In this document: positions 1 to 6,478 of the stretch, piece by piece | Layout: each line of letters begins with the position of its first letter | Position numbering within the stretch: the first letter of the stretch is position 1 | Assembly: GCF_001898575.1 (NCBI RefSeq) | Contig: NZ_MKUD01000072.1 | Coordinates: 14,576-78,575, forward strand | DNA: 64,000 bases | Reading direction: 5' to 3' | Source of the DNA: Spirosoma sp. 48-14 | Lineage (GTDB): Bacteria > Bacteroidota > Bacteroidia > Cytophagales > Spirosomataceae | Made by a program: the position numbers and the translations under genes | The notes under the pieces: generated by a model | Told to the model about the DNA's origin: nothing | The model's input: the letters and a program-made list of their open reading frames with translations, nothing else | The model's database searches: none

Positions 1-12
1 GCTGATGCGATT

Positions 13-768
13 TTAATCAATCTGGCTAAAGTTTCTGGAAGGATCCATGCTTTTCTGTTTTAGTTTTTTTAGCCTGATTTGTACGTTAATATAGTCGATA
101 ATTAAGCCGACGAGCAAGGTGAATGAACCGATGAGCAGGGTCTTCATTTTGAATTCTGAATACAATAGTCCCGCCAAAATGCCGCCAAGAAAAAAAGCGG
201 TTATGATGGTTAATTTTAATTTGATGGCCGCCTTTAATTTGGCCTGTTGGCCCTTTGCTCTAAAGAAAAAGAGCTGAGAAACTTCTATCCCTAAGTCCGT
301 AAATAATCCTGTTAAATGAGTCGTTCGTACGGCCGAGCTTGAAATAGTGGTAACTAATGAATTTTGAAGCCCCATGGCAAACAGCATCGAGCAGGCAATC
401 AGGTTTGGATTGGCGAGGATATAGTCAAAACTCAGCAACGCAATACTTGTCAGTATAACCGTTTCGGATAAGACGGGAATAATAAAAATATATTTATCCA
501 TCAACTTCTCAGTGATCTGGATAATCAGGTTTGAACAGAAAGAGCCTAAAAAGAAGAAAAATATATAGAGAAAATAATAGAAGGATTGGTGTAGATTTAT
601 TTTTAAAGCTTCTTCTACCATAAGCGCAAAATGCCCTGTCACATTGGTGGTCAATTTCTGAACGGCCAGAAAACCAACTACATTGACAATACCAGCCACA
701 AAGGAAAGAATAGAGGCAATGCCTAAATTCTGTCTCAAACTTCTGCTTTTCCCTTTATGCCTGAACAT
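13..768 (-). CDS. DUF1275 (YoaK-like) integral membrane protein
   Basis: This 251-residue protein is largely hydrophobic, with about six predicted membrane segments. It carries the features that define DUF1275: an early glycine-rich segment ending in VTGHF (about residues 42-46), a central AMGLQNSLVTT stretch (about 130-140), and a TGLFTDLG motif shortly after. Members are inner-membrane proteins of unknown activity, sometimes annotated as putative transporters. Translation ends in a basic, charged tail, which is usual for a cytoplasmic C terminus. The gene stands alone: the next gene on the same strand ends about 265 bases upstream. The family call is secure; the function is unknown. Confidence 0.85.
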   Translation of the reverse strand: MFRHKGKSRSLRQNLGIASILSFVAGIVNVVGFLAVQKLTTNVTGHFALMVEEALKINLHQSFYYFLYIFFFFLGSFCSNLIIQITEKLMDKYIFIIPVLSETVILTSIALLSFDYILANPNLIACSMLFAMGLQNSLVTTISSSAVRTTHLTGLFTDLGIEVSQLFFFRAKGQQAKLKAAIKLKLTIITAFFLGGILAGLLYSEFKMKTLLIGSFTLLVGLIIDYINVQIRLKKLKQKSMDPSRNFSQID

Positions 769-1032
769 TTTTTTATTTACGGCGGGTTATATAGGGCATC
801 TAACGTCGAGGTATTTGCGATGGTTAGGGTTAGAATTCCGGCGGCCCGTAATCAAAGCCCGATAAAATTACAAAAGATGATGATAATACGCTAGTGCTCA
901 ATAGAAATCCTTCTGCCTGAACTGAAGCTGATTAGGATTACAAATGTTGAGGTTTATTCCGCCCGCCCAACTATTGTAAATTCCATGTTGGTGACTGGTA
1001 TTTTTTGACTAGATGAATCGATTCATATTGCT

Positions 1033-1275
1033 TTAACAGAATTGGTCTTTTATATACAAGTTGCCTTTTTTCAATATCAGGTCAGGCTGATTTTCAATTT
1101 CCATTAGAAGTGTCCCTTTTACAACGTAGAACAATTCATCTTCGTTTTCGTGAATATGCCAAGGGACTTCTTGCCCCTTTATTTTTACGACTTTACTATA
1201 TTGGTCATTTACTTCACCTATAATCCCTGGTGAAAAATAGTTGCTAAGATTTGAAAACGCATATTTCGAATTCAT
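1033..1275 (-). CDS. Short cupin-domain protein, probably C-terminally truncated
   Basis: An 80-residue single-domain cupin. The first cupin motif is visible as HIHENEDELFYVVKG (about residues 41-55), with two His and a Glu in the usual metal-ligand spacing, followed by the Gly/Leu-rich turn. Typical relatives run to about 110-120 residues and carry a second motif after 'KGD-YIVPKG'. Here the protein stops a few residues after KKGNLYI, so the second motif with the last histidine is missing. The start overlaps the stop of the upstream CPBP gene by four bases (ATGA), which implies translational coupling. It could be a decayed gene or a minimal cupin; the truncation suggests decay. Function is not assignable beyond the fold. 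Confidence 0.6.
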   Translation of the reverse strand: MNSKYAFSNLSNYFSPGIIGEVNDQYSKVVKIKGQEVPWHIHENEDELFYVVKGTLLMEIENQPDLILKKGNLYIKDQFC

Positions 1276-2126
1276 CTTTTAAATAGTTTGCTTTTCACAA
1301 TTTTACCCTCTCTTTTTACCCGATAATAAAGTATTATTCCAATAAGCAATAAAAAAGTTGGTGTAAAAATTGATCCCTCAATTCCAAATGCACCCCCTGT
1401 TAATAGTTCTGGTCCCGTAAATTTTGATTGAATGATACTGCCAAAATCATTTGCCCCTGTGAGATTGGAACCATAAAAAGGCTGAGAAAAATTCCAACCA
1501 ATATGGAAGAAATAAGGTAGCCAAATTCTTTTGGTATAGATAAACATTATTGCCATAGTAAACCCCCAAATCAAATATAAAGGAAGACTAAGTAAGCTGG
1601 AAACGGGATTGGAAACGTGCTGTAATTCTACCAACATTGCAATGACAATGGCTATGTTGGTACCTAACCAATTTTCCAATACTCTTAGGATTAATCCCCT
1701 GTGAAATAAGTCTTCAACTATCGCAGCAAATAGCAATACAGTAAACATTCTTGCTGAGTAGTGAGTAGTTGTAATACTAAAAGCCTGATAGTGGCCTAAT
1801 AAGTATAAAATGAAAATAGATAATGAGATTGTCGAAAAACCAAAAATAAAACCTCCAAACATTTCTTTAGGTAAATAGTTCAGAGATAGTTCGGTAATTT
1901 TTCTTTTATCATATAACCGGAATAAATAGTAATAGCTAACTAATAATAGTATTGAAGAAATAAAAATAATAATCGGGTCAGCAATACTTTTTTCTGAAAT
2001 AATGCTGTAAAAAAAAGGTTTTAATACAAAGTTTTGAATTACTACGAATAGAGAAAAAGGGACTGCAATGCCTACGATAATTTTTGTTATTGGAAAATGC
2101 AGGAATTTTTTAATTGATGCATTCAT
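1272..2126 (-). CDS. CPBP-family intramembrane metalloprotease (CAAX/Abi type)
   Basis: A 284-residue polytopic membrane protein with about eight hydrophobic segments. The three CPBP (Abi) motifs are present: VEDLFHRG near residues 137-144 (the E..xxxR motif, with Asp in place of the second Glu), a histidine in LQHVSNP about 25 residues later, and FFHIGWNF near residue 206. These residues form the metal-binding catalytic site in Rce1-like proteases. Bacterial members act in bacteriocin immunity, protein maturation or signalling; which applies here cannot be read from sequence. The gene is coupled by a four-base overlap to the downstream cupin gene and diverges from an HxlR regulator whose operator candidate lies in the shared upstream region. 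Confidence 0.8.
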   Translation of the reverse strand: MNASIKKFLHFPITKIIVGIAVPFSLFVVIQNFVLKPFFYSIISEKSIADPIIIFISSILLLVSYYYLFRLYDKRKITELSLNYLPKEMFGGFIFGFSTISLSIFILYLLGHYQAFSITTTHYSARMFTVLLFAAIVEDLFHRGLILRVLENWLGTNIAIVIAMLVELQHVSNPVSSLLSLPLYLIWGFTMAIMFIYTKRIWLPYFFHIGWNFSQPFYGSNLTGANDFGSIIQSKFTGPELLTGGAFGIEGSIFTPTFLLLIGIILYYRVKREGKIVKSKLFKR

Positions 2127-2191
2127 TGTTTCTTTTGATTTATTGTAAGTGAAATTTTATACAAAGAAAATTCCTTATTATCTTTACAGCA

Positions 2192-2220
2192 AGTATGTAC
2201 AATAAAGTATCTTACATACT
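2192..2220. promoter_or_regulatory. Palindromic operator candidate in the HxlR/CPBP divergent region
   Basis: Perfect 8-base inverted repeat AGTATGTA (2192-2199) and TACATACT (2213-2220), separated by 13 bases, so the half-sites are centred 21 bases (two helical turns) apart. It lies between the divergent CPBP and HxlR starts, 46 bases upstream of the HxlR ATG. HxlR-family dimers commonly bind such spaced dyads near their own promoter. Binding here is inferred from position and symmetry only. Confidence 0.5.
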
Positions 2221-2266
2221 AAAAAGGTACTATTGTTGATTATCAATGATTTAAACTTAAGAATGA

Positions 2267-2590
2267 ATGAAGAATAAAATTAAAAAGGCACATTGTGCAG
2301 TTGATTATGCTTTCCAACGAATAGGTGGAAAGTATAAAGGCCGAATTTTATGGGTATTGAGAGATGGTTTTTTGAGATATGGGGAATTAAAAAGAGCAGT
2401 GGTAGGTATAACACCAAAAATGCTTACTCAAACGCTAAAAGAATTGGAAGCCGATGAACTAATTGTTAGAAAAGTTTATTTGGAAGTTCCACCGAAGGTT
2501 GAATATTCACTTACCGATACAGGAAAAGAGTTAATTCCGTTTATTAGTCAAATGAGAAGTTGGGGTGAAAAGCAAATGTCAGCAAATTGA
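2267..2590 (+). CDS. HxlR-family winged-helix transcriptional regulator
   Basis: A 107-residue single-domain DNA-binding protein. The HxlR signature is clear: an N-terminal cysteine (Cys10) in the position used for redox or electrophile sensing by YodB/HypR-like members, then GGKYKGRILWVL, a recognition helix around TPKMLTQTLKELE (about residues 50-62), and the wing PPKVEYSLTDTG (about 79-90). It diverges from the CPBP-cupin pair and shares a short upstream region with it that contains a spaced palindrome. It probably represses or activates that pair and itself. A single conserved cysteine makes thiol-based control possible but unproven. Confidence 0.85.
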   Translation: MKNKIKKAHCAVDYAFQRIGGKYKGRILWVLRDGFLRYGELKRAVVGITPKMLTQTLKELEADELIVRKVYLEVPPKVEYSLTDTGKELIPFISQMRSWGEKQMSAN

Positions 2591-2625
2591 AACTTACAAT
2601 TCTCAGGGTGTTACGATATGCTTGC

Positions 2626-2822
2626 CACTAACGGGCAGGTATTGCCGATGGTGGGGAAATAGAATTCCGTCCGCCGGAACTGCTGCTGGCTTTTTAATAA
2701 AGTTAAATATAAAGAACTAAAGTTGGGCTTTATTCGTCGAGCCCCGAACCAAAGCACAGCAGAATTACCGCTGCTGATTGCTTCGATATCCAGCCCCACT
2801 ATTGGCAATACCAATGTTGTGT
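2626..2822 (-). repeat. Large attC-like hairpin F, 3' of the 2912-3265 gene
   Basis: A roughly 190-base dyad. Outer arms are GGTATTGCC (2638-2646) and GGCAATACC (2804-2812), perfect over 9 bases; after a 4x4 internal loop, GTGGGG (2651-2656) pairs with CCCCAC (2794-2799). The arms are flanked by AAC (2630-2632) and GTT (2816-2818), the invariant core of attC R boxes, although the full RYYYAAC consensus is not met. It lies downstream of a small minus-strand gene, like sites A-C. Short open frames across it on both strands are products of the dyad. It could instead be a MITE-like element. Confidence 0.4.
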
Positions 2823-2911
2823 GCAGAAGCTTTTATTTAAAGACACGATTTCTGGAAAGTTTACCGAAAAACCTTTCCCATCAAATTTCTTTATTGTCAC
2901 TATGTCTTTTA

Positions 2912-3265
2912 TTAGTTCCTCGTCTTTTTCTGTCTGCTTTGCAGGAGGTTATGCTCTATTATTTGGCGATATTGATAATTCGACAACTGTAAGTTTTCAA
3001 TTAAAGTATCTTTAGCTTGTAACATTGTCTTTGAAATTGCAAGTTGTGATTTTAGATGAAAGATATTAGCTTGCCATTGTGTTACAACCATATCCTTAAA
3101 CTCAGTTGTTTGAATTTCGAAATCGTCCATACTAGGAGCTTGCAAATAAATGGATAATGCCTCTTTGATATTTGCTAGTGCTTCCTCTTTATTGTGTGGT
3201 ATTATTTTAAATAGTGTTGTTGAGCTTGAAGTTTCTCTCAATTCTGTATCAATTTCTAATCCCAT
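2912..3265 (-). CDS. Hypothetical protein, 117 residues
   Basis: No family recognised. The translation has balanced soluble composition: an acidic N-terminal third, a central segment with the run TTEFKDMVVTQWQANIFHLK, and a C-terminal part that is helical and Gln/Leu-rich (about residues 75-108), possibly a short coiled coil. It ends in a basic tail. It sits directly after a decayed gene and before hairpin F, in an A+T-rich island of small same-strand genes. Its upstream frame contains a four-copy TAAAT tract (3283-3302). It may be an intact cassette gene or the surviving second gene of a partly decayed pair. Confidence 0.45.
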   Translation of the reverse strand: MGLEIDTELRETSSSTTLFKIIPHNKEEALANIKEALSIYLQAPSMDDFEIQTTEFKDMVVTQWQANIFHLKSQLAISKTMLQAKDTLIENLQLSNYQYRQIIEHNLLQSRQKKTRN

Positions 3266-3267
3266 AT

Positions 3268-3955
3268 CAGCGACAAACTGAGTAAATTAAATTAAATTAA
3301 ATACTGTTTATATGCTGTTTTAATTGACTCCAGAAAATGGAAAAAAGTTATTATTGATTCTTTGTCAATATTTGCGATTAGATAATTGTTTGTCCTGAAA
3401 ATTATCTCTTTTAAAACTATCAAGGAATTGTTAACATGTGTCTTTATTATCGAATCAGCATTATCTATAATGAATTCAATACCAAATCAATTTCCAATAA
3501 ATTCTTCATCTACTTGAAAATAAGAAACTTGGGGGTTATTGTAACTCTCTACTGTCAACGCAAGAGCTTTTGGAAATTCTACTAAACTCCATGCTTTTGA
3601 CAGTGCTCTGTCTCCACTCTTAAGTTTATTCTAGTTCTTGGATATCTTTCCTCAAAATATTTGTCGCAGTGTATGTCAAAGTCAAGCCAATCATTCCACC
3701 AATCTTTGTCAAGATTAAACCAAATTTAGTGAAGTATTTTTTTAATTTTGTTAAATGAATGATTTACTAAAACTTCAATTACTTCATCATCGTAAAATCC
3801 TGCTGATTTATATATGTAGTCAGAAAAAAAGGAATCCTTGTTGGGTATTCCGTTAACTACTACGTAAAATTTATCTTAACTATCTGCTTCTTCCTTTATC
3901 TTAAATCTATATTGAGTATAGCGGTTTTGAATTGAGAGGTTTGCTTTTGCACATA
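3268..3955 (-). pseudogene. Decayed gene of about 220 codons with stops and a frameshift
   Basis: Read on the minus strand, this stretch gives a continuous protein-like translation broken by at least three in-frame stops and one frameshift. Segments include FYVVVNGIPNKDSFFSDYIY, then DKDWWNDWLDFDIHCDKYFE, then (after a shift near 3590-3610) WSLVEFPKALALTVESYNN and FFHFLESIKTAYKQYLI. Composition and continuity are those of a real protein, not of random frame. No family is recognised; the Trp/Asp-rich centre is distinctive. It lies between attC-like site A and the 117-residue gene, so it would be a dead cassette. The frame ends at the TAAAT tract at 3283-3302. Confidence 0.6.
3283..3302. repeat. 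TAAAT pentanucleotide tract, four copies
   Basis: Four perfect tandem copies of TAAAT between the decayed gene and the 117-residue gene. Slippage by one unit would change the reading frame, but every copy number from two upward places a stop in the decayed frame, so phase variation of a fusion is not supported. Confidence 0.6.
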
Positions 3956-4037
3956 ACGACCACAGGGGTTGATGGATGAGGAAACCACTTCAGACAACGA
4001 ACATGGCGTCAATCTTTACACCCCTGTTTGGTTGGGC
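3951..4037 (-). repeat. attC-like recombination site A
   Basis: On the minus strand the order is R'' GCCCAAC (4031-4037), a 5-base spacer, L'' AGGGGTG, a variable middle, L' CAACCCCT, a 6-base spacer, then R' GTTATGT (3951-3957). R'' fits RYYYAAC exactly; R' keeps the GTT core. L'' lacks one base relative to L', which leaves an extrahelical base, as in known attC sites. Total 87 bases. It lies immediately 3' of the 4094-4582 gene, where a cassette's attC would be. A conserved block (4041-4075) adjoins R''. Confidence 0.5.
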
Positions 4038-4093
4038 TGCAAACTTTCCTACGGGACGTGCTTCCTGTCACCAGAGAACTACCCCACGCGGAG

Positions 4094-4582
4094 CTATTTA
4101 CCAAGTATAACATCTTTTATAAATCGTAATGCTTCAGCACAGGGATCTTCCCACCAATAACCGATTTCAATATGGTCATCATGTGTCCAAATAACAATCA
4201 CTTCAATTAGCGGGTCAAGTTGTATTCCAAATGCAGGTTCGCCTATAAATACAGCATAGCTATCTTCTGTTTGATAAACTATGCCCTTGTAAAAAGTTAG
4301 CTTCCTGAAAACCTCTGGCAACTGTTCACTTAGCAAACTATATAAGTCTTCACCGAAACCCGAATATCGGCTCATGAAATCATTATAATTTTCGTTCACA
4401 TATTTCTCATTGAGAAATAGAAGCTCTAAGCTTTCCTTTTTTTGCGTTTTTACACTTAATGGTACATGCGCAGAATCGATTATTTCTCTTGACCGAGGTG
4501 GTTTACCTGTCAGCCGAAAGTCAAAAACATTTTTCCAACCTTTCTTAATGAGTCGCTCCAATGTCGCCTGAAAACTGACCAT
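4094..4582 (-). CDS. Hypothetical cassette-like protein, 162 residues
   Basis: A soluble protein of unrecognised family. The N-terminal third is basic (GWKNVFDFRLTGK, about residues 15-27). The C-terminal half is acidic and aromatic, with alternating strands ending in HIEIGYWWEDPC (about 138-149), which suggests an alpha/beta fold. No signal peptide or membrane segment. The start lies 25 bases from the boundary of attC-like site B and the stop is followed within 60 bases by site A, the compact layout expected of an integron-type gene cassette. Small proteins of this kind in Bacteroidota are often immunity-type, but nothing here proves that. Confidence 0.7.
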   Translation of the reverse strand: MVSFQATLERLIKKGWKNVFDFRLTGKPPRSREIIDSAHVPLSVKTQKKESLELLFLNEKYVNENYNDFMSRYSGFGEDLYSLLSEQLPEVFRKLTFYKGIVYQTEDSYAVFIGEPAFGIQLDPLIEVIVIWTHDDHIEIGYWWEDPCAEALRFIKDVILGK

Positions 4583-4606
4583 AGAATTTTATAATTATGG
4601 ACTATC

Positions 4607-4688
4607 ACCCAATGACCATGAGGGCTGATGGATGAAAAAACCACCCAAGACAACAAACGTAGTGTCAACCTTTACACCCTCATTGGGC
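4607..4688 (-). repeat. attC-like recombination site B (diverged)
   Basis: Minus strand: GCCCAAT (4682-4688), L'' GAGGGTG with no spacer left, variable middle, then CAGCCCTC, spacer, and ATTGGGT (4607-4613). Both R boxes have the final C/initial G of AAC/GTT changed, to AAT and ATT, so they still pair with each other. Against site C it has lost five bases between R'' and L''. It is 82 bases long and directly 3' of the DUF4375 gene. The altered core predicts poor recombination activity, so it may be an inactivated site. The conserved block is at 4691-4730. Confidence 0.4.
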
Positions 4689-4751
4689 TGCCCCAACTTT
4701 CCCCACGGGACGTGCTCCCTGTCGCCGGAACGGTGACAGGCGCCGAGCGAA

Positions 4752-5474
4752 TCATGCTAGCACAGCGTATTGATCAGCGTTTCGTTTTATATAGTCACAC
4801 ATAGCTTTGCGCCATTGCCCTTTAAAATCATCCTCATAGAAATAGGCTTCGATAATTTCGGGAGTTTTCAAAATTTTGTAGCCTTCTGAGAAAGCTTGAA
4901 GCCGCTTTTGCTGACTGTAAAATGGGTTATTTGAACGCCATGTATTCCACCTTAACTGCGTTCGCTTTTCTTCTACCTCTTTTAAAAATATATTGTAATC
5001 GGTAAGCAATCTTTCCTGCTTTAGTTCAACCATCATCTGTCTTGCTGCGTAAAGATGCTCAGGCGAATTATGCATAAACTGAAAAAGCCCACCGTTATCG
5101 ACTTCACCTTCAAAAACGAGATAGGTCCAAAATACTTTTTGGCCTCTGGTAAGCTCAAGCCAAAACTCATGCGAACGTTCTTCCCCTCTGTGCTCTTTGG
5201 CCATGTTGTCAAAGAGGAGTTCGGTATATTCATTAATCGCATTTCCTATTGAATCGTAGCTATTCGCATTGTGAGAAATAGTAATATCATTCATCTGCTC
5301 TTTTTCTACTGTTACCGAGTGGATGAGTTTCGATTGATTTCCTTGGTTTATGTCAAATTGTTTAACGATTCTTAATCTACTACGTATAAACCTCCAAACG
5401 AAACTACCGACTGCTAGCACAACAGCAATATTTAATAACCAATCTAACCAATCATTTCCCAAAATTCCACTCAT
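4752..5474 (-). CDS. DUF4375 (DMP19-like) protein with N-terminal membrane anchor
   Basis: A 240-residue protein. Residues about 10-30 form one membrane segment (WLLNIAVVLAVGSFVW), followed by a basic patch (RSRLR) that predicts a cytoplasmic body. From about residue 105 the DUF4375 signature appears: LTRGQKVFWTYLVFEGEVDN, then GGLFQFMHNSPEH and an Ala/Leu-rich helix. DMP19-type domains mimic DNA charge in some bacteria, but the function of most DUF4375 proteins is unknown. It lies between attC-like site B on its 3' side and the tandem partial sites on its 5' side, in an A+T-rich context. Family call good; role unknown. Confidence 0.75.
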   Translation of the reverse strand: MSGILGNDWLDWLLNIAVVLAVGSFVWRFIRSRLRIVKQFDINQGNQSKLIHSVTVEKEQMNDITISHNANSYDSIGNAINEYTELLFDNMAKEHRGEERSHEFWLELTRGQKVFWTYLVFEGEVDNGGLFQFMHNSPEHLYAARQMMVELKQERLLTDYNIFLKEVEEKRTQLRWNTWRSNNPFYSQQKRLQAFSEGYKILKTPEIIEAYFYEDDFKGQWRKAMCDYIKRNADQYAVLA

Positions 5475-5510
5475 TCCTCTATCAAGTTTTGTTAATCACA
5501 ATTTGTTACA

Positions 5511-5631
5511 AAGTTAGGCCTACCAGAACGTTTCTCGTGTAAGACGCTACGTGCCCAATGCGCTTTCTTGGCTACCCTAACTGGGGCGTTTCCTTTGTCG
5601 CACACTACGTCATAAACACGCTTTTTGCTGG
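5511..5631 (-). repeat. Tandem partial attC-like site remnants
   Basis: Two incomplete copies of the right half of the D/E-type site. Shared motif on the plus strand is (A)AC-GGNGCGTTTC followed by TYGTGT or TTTGTCGC, at about 5523-5542 and 5579-5601. The second carries ACCCTAAC (5574-5581), matching an R' box. No matching left arms are visible, so these look like remnants of successive insertions or deletions 5' of the DUF4375 gene. Confidence 0.4.
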
Positions 5632-5695
5632 CCCAAACAGGGGCATTTCTCGTGTCGATGGAAGCTGACCAACGAGCTAAATCGCCCAGTTACGG
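5632..5695 (-). repeat. attC-like site D (short type)
   Basis: Plus-strand order: CCCAAAC (5632-5638), GGGGCATTT (5640-5648), a central loop, AAATCGCCC (5679-5687), GTTACGG (5689-5695). The arms GGGCATTT and AAATCGCCC pair with one unpaired C, so the one-base bulge seen in sites A-C recurs. R boxes keep AAC/GTT cores but not the full consensus. A CGACAGG-type block (about 5691-5715) adjoins it. There is no gene between this site and site C. Confidence 0.4.
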
Positions 5696-5750
5696 GACAT
5701 ACCGCCTGTCGCACGCGAGCCAGACTTTGAAGCGCTATCTGCTCGGCTCC

Positions 5751-5838
5751 ACCCAACGACCATGAGGGTTGATGGATGAGTACGCTACGTTCCTGAACAC
5801 AAACCATTACCAACCTTTACACCCTCATTGGGTTGGGC
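5751..5838 (-). repeat. attC-like recombination site C (best match)
   Basis: Minus strand: R'' GCCCAAC (5832-5838), spacer CCAAT, L'' GAGGGTG, variable middle of about 48 bases, L' CAACCCTC, spacer ATGGTC, R' GTTGGGT (5751-5757). R'' fits RYYYAAC and R' fits GTTRRRY exactly; the two R boxes pair at six of seven positions. L'' and L' pair with one extrahelical base. Length 88 bases. The site ends about 50 bases after the stop of the 5887-6198 gene. All elements of the attC secondary structure are present; activity is untested and no integrase is in view. Confidence 0.55.
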
Positions 5839-5886
5839 TGCCCCGCTTTCCTACGGGACGTGCCCCCTGTCGCACAAGAGCTGAAA

Positions 5887-6198
5887 TTACAGCTTTTCAA
5901 ATTGCTCTTCAACATTCCACAGTACCTCGGCGTCGTCACCTGCGCCATTTTGAATAAGCCACGCTTGCAACGTAGCAAAGTTGAGGTCATTTTCATCACA
6001 GAACTTCCGAGTTAAACTAAAATCCACTCCTGTCTCCTGGTCAAGGTGTTCATCTAAGAAGTCAAAAAGTTGTTCAAACAAGTCGACGGATATCGGGAGC
6101 GACTGTCGAAAGGCATTCAACTCTTGTTGTTTGAACTGATTTTTGAGCGCTTTCTTTTTGTCTTTCTCGTTCATCTTGGGTGAAGTTTTCCTTTTCAA
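5887..6198 (-). CDS. Hypothetical small helical protein, about 100 residues
   Basis: A 103-residue acidic protein of unrecognised family, typical of small Bacteroidota hypotheticals with an N-terminal KKKALKNQFKQQE segment followed by LFEQLFDFLDEHL (about residues 41-53) and an acidic C-terminal half. An internal ATG at residue 9 (6174) precedes the conserved-looking part and may be the true start, because the first eight residues are Lys/Ser/Thr-rich and low complexity. It lies between site E on its 5' side and site C on its 3' side, so it fits a single-gene cassette. Function unknown. Confidence 0.6.
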   Translation of the reverse strand: MKRKTSPKMNEKDKKKALKNQFKQQELNAFRQSLPISVDLFEQLFDFLDEHLDQETGVDFSLTRKFCDENDLNFATLQAWLIQNGAGDDAEVLWNVEEQFEKL

Positions 6199-6245
6199 GA
6201 AGTTCTTCCTGTCGCTGGAGAGTTGAAAATGGGGATTTCAAACTG

Positions 6246-6310
6246 ACCTAACCGGAGCGTTTCTGGTGTCGACCGGAGCCGATTAACGAGCTAAAACCGC
6301 CTTGTTACGA
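6246..6310 (-). repeat. attC-like site E (short type)
   Basis: Plus strand: ACCTAAC (6246-6252; minus strand GTTAGGT, an exact GTTRRRY), GGAGCGTTT (6254-6262), loop, AAAACCGCC (6293-6301), GTTACGA (6304-6310). The arms pair as GCGTTT with AAACCGC, again leaving one unpaired C at the same place as in site D. Site E resembles D over about 110 bases, including the CCTGTCGCAC block (about 6318-6330). It lies 48 bases upstream of the 5887-6198 gene. Confidence 0.45.
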
Positions 6311-6380
6311 GACGTGCCGCCTGTCGCACGAAAGCTGGAAATGGAAGCACTGGCTGTATGGTTCGCCCAACTCGTAAATA

Positions 6381-6441
6381 GACGCAATAAAAGATGTAAT
6401 CATTGCGTCAATACAACTTTATAGCTCTGTATTGACGCAAT
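6381..6441 (-). terminator. Hairpin downstream of the sirtuin gene, with a third arm copy
   Basis: Perfect 13-base stem ATTGCGTCAATAC (6402-6414) and GTATTGACGCAAT (6429-6441) with a 14-base loop. A further GACGCAAT lies at 6381-6388, so three copies of the same octamer occur in 60 bases. The hairpin starts about 38 bases after the sirtuin stop on the minus strand. There is only a weak T-rich tail, so termination is likely but not certain. It also marks the edge of the attC-like island. Confidence 0.45.
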
Positions 6442-6478
6442 GAATATCATCAAGAAAAATACAAAATGCGAGCGGGAG

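Noticed and set aside
2611-2992. Short open frames on both strands across 2611-2992
   Set aside because: They run through hairpin F, so their sequences are dictated by the dyad and lack protein-like continuity.
3268-3302. Phase-variable fusion of the decayed frame with the 117-residue gene through the TAAAT tract
   Set aside because: Shifting by one to several pentamers still leaves an in-frame stop, so no copy number from two upward restores a fusion.
5055-5252. Plus- and minus-strand frames opposite or overlapping the DUF4375 gene
   Set aside because: The DUF4375 frame explains this stretch; the others are shadows.
3951-6310. CRISPR array
   Set aside because: Repeats are long, spaced by whole genes, diverged from each other and internally dyad-symmetric; there are no short regular spacers or cas genes.
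1033-6478. Anti-phage defence island
   Set aside because: No known defence effector was recognised; CPBP, DUF4375 and hypotheticals alone are not enough.
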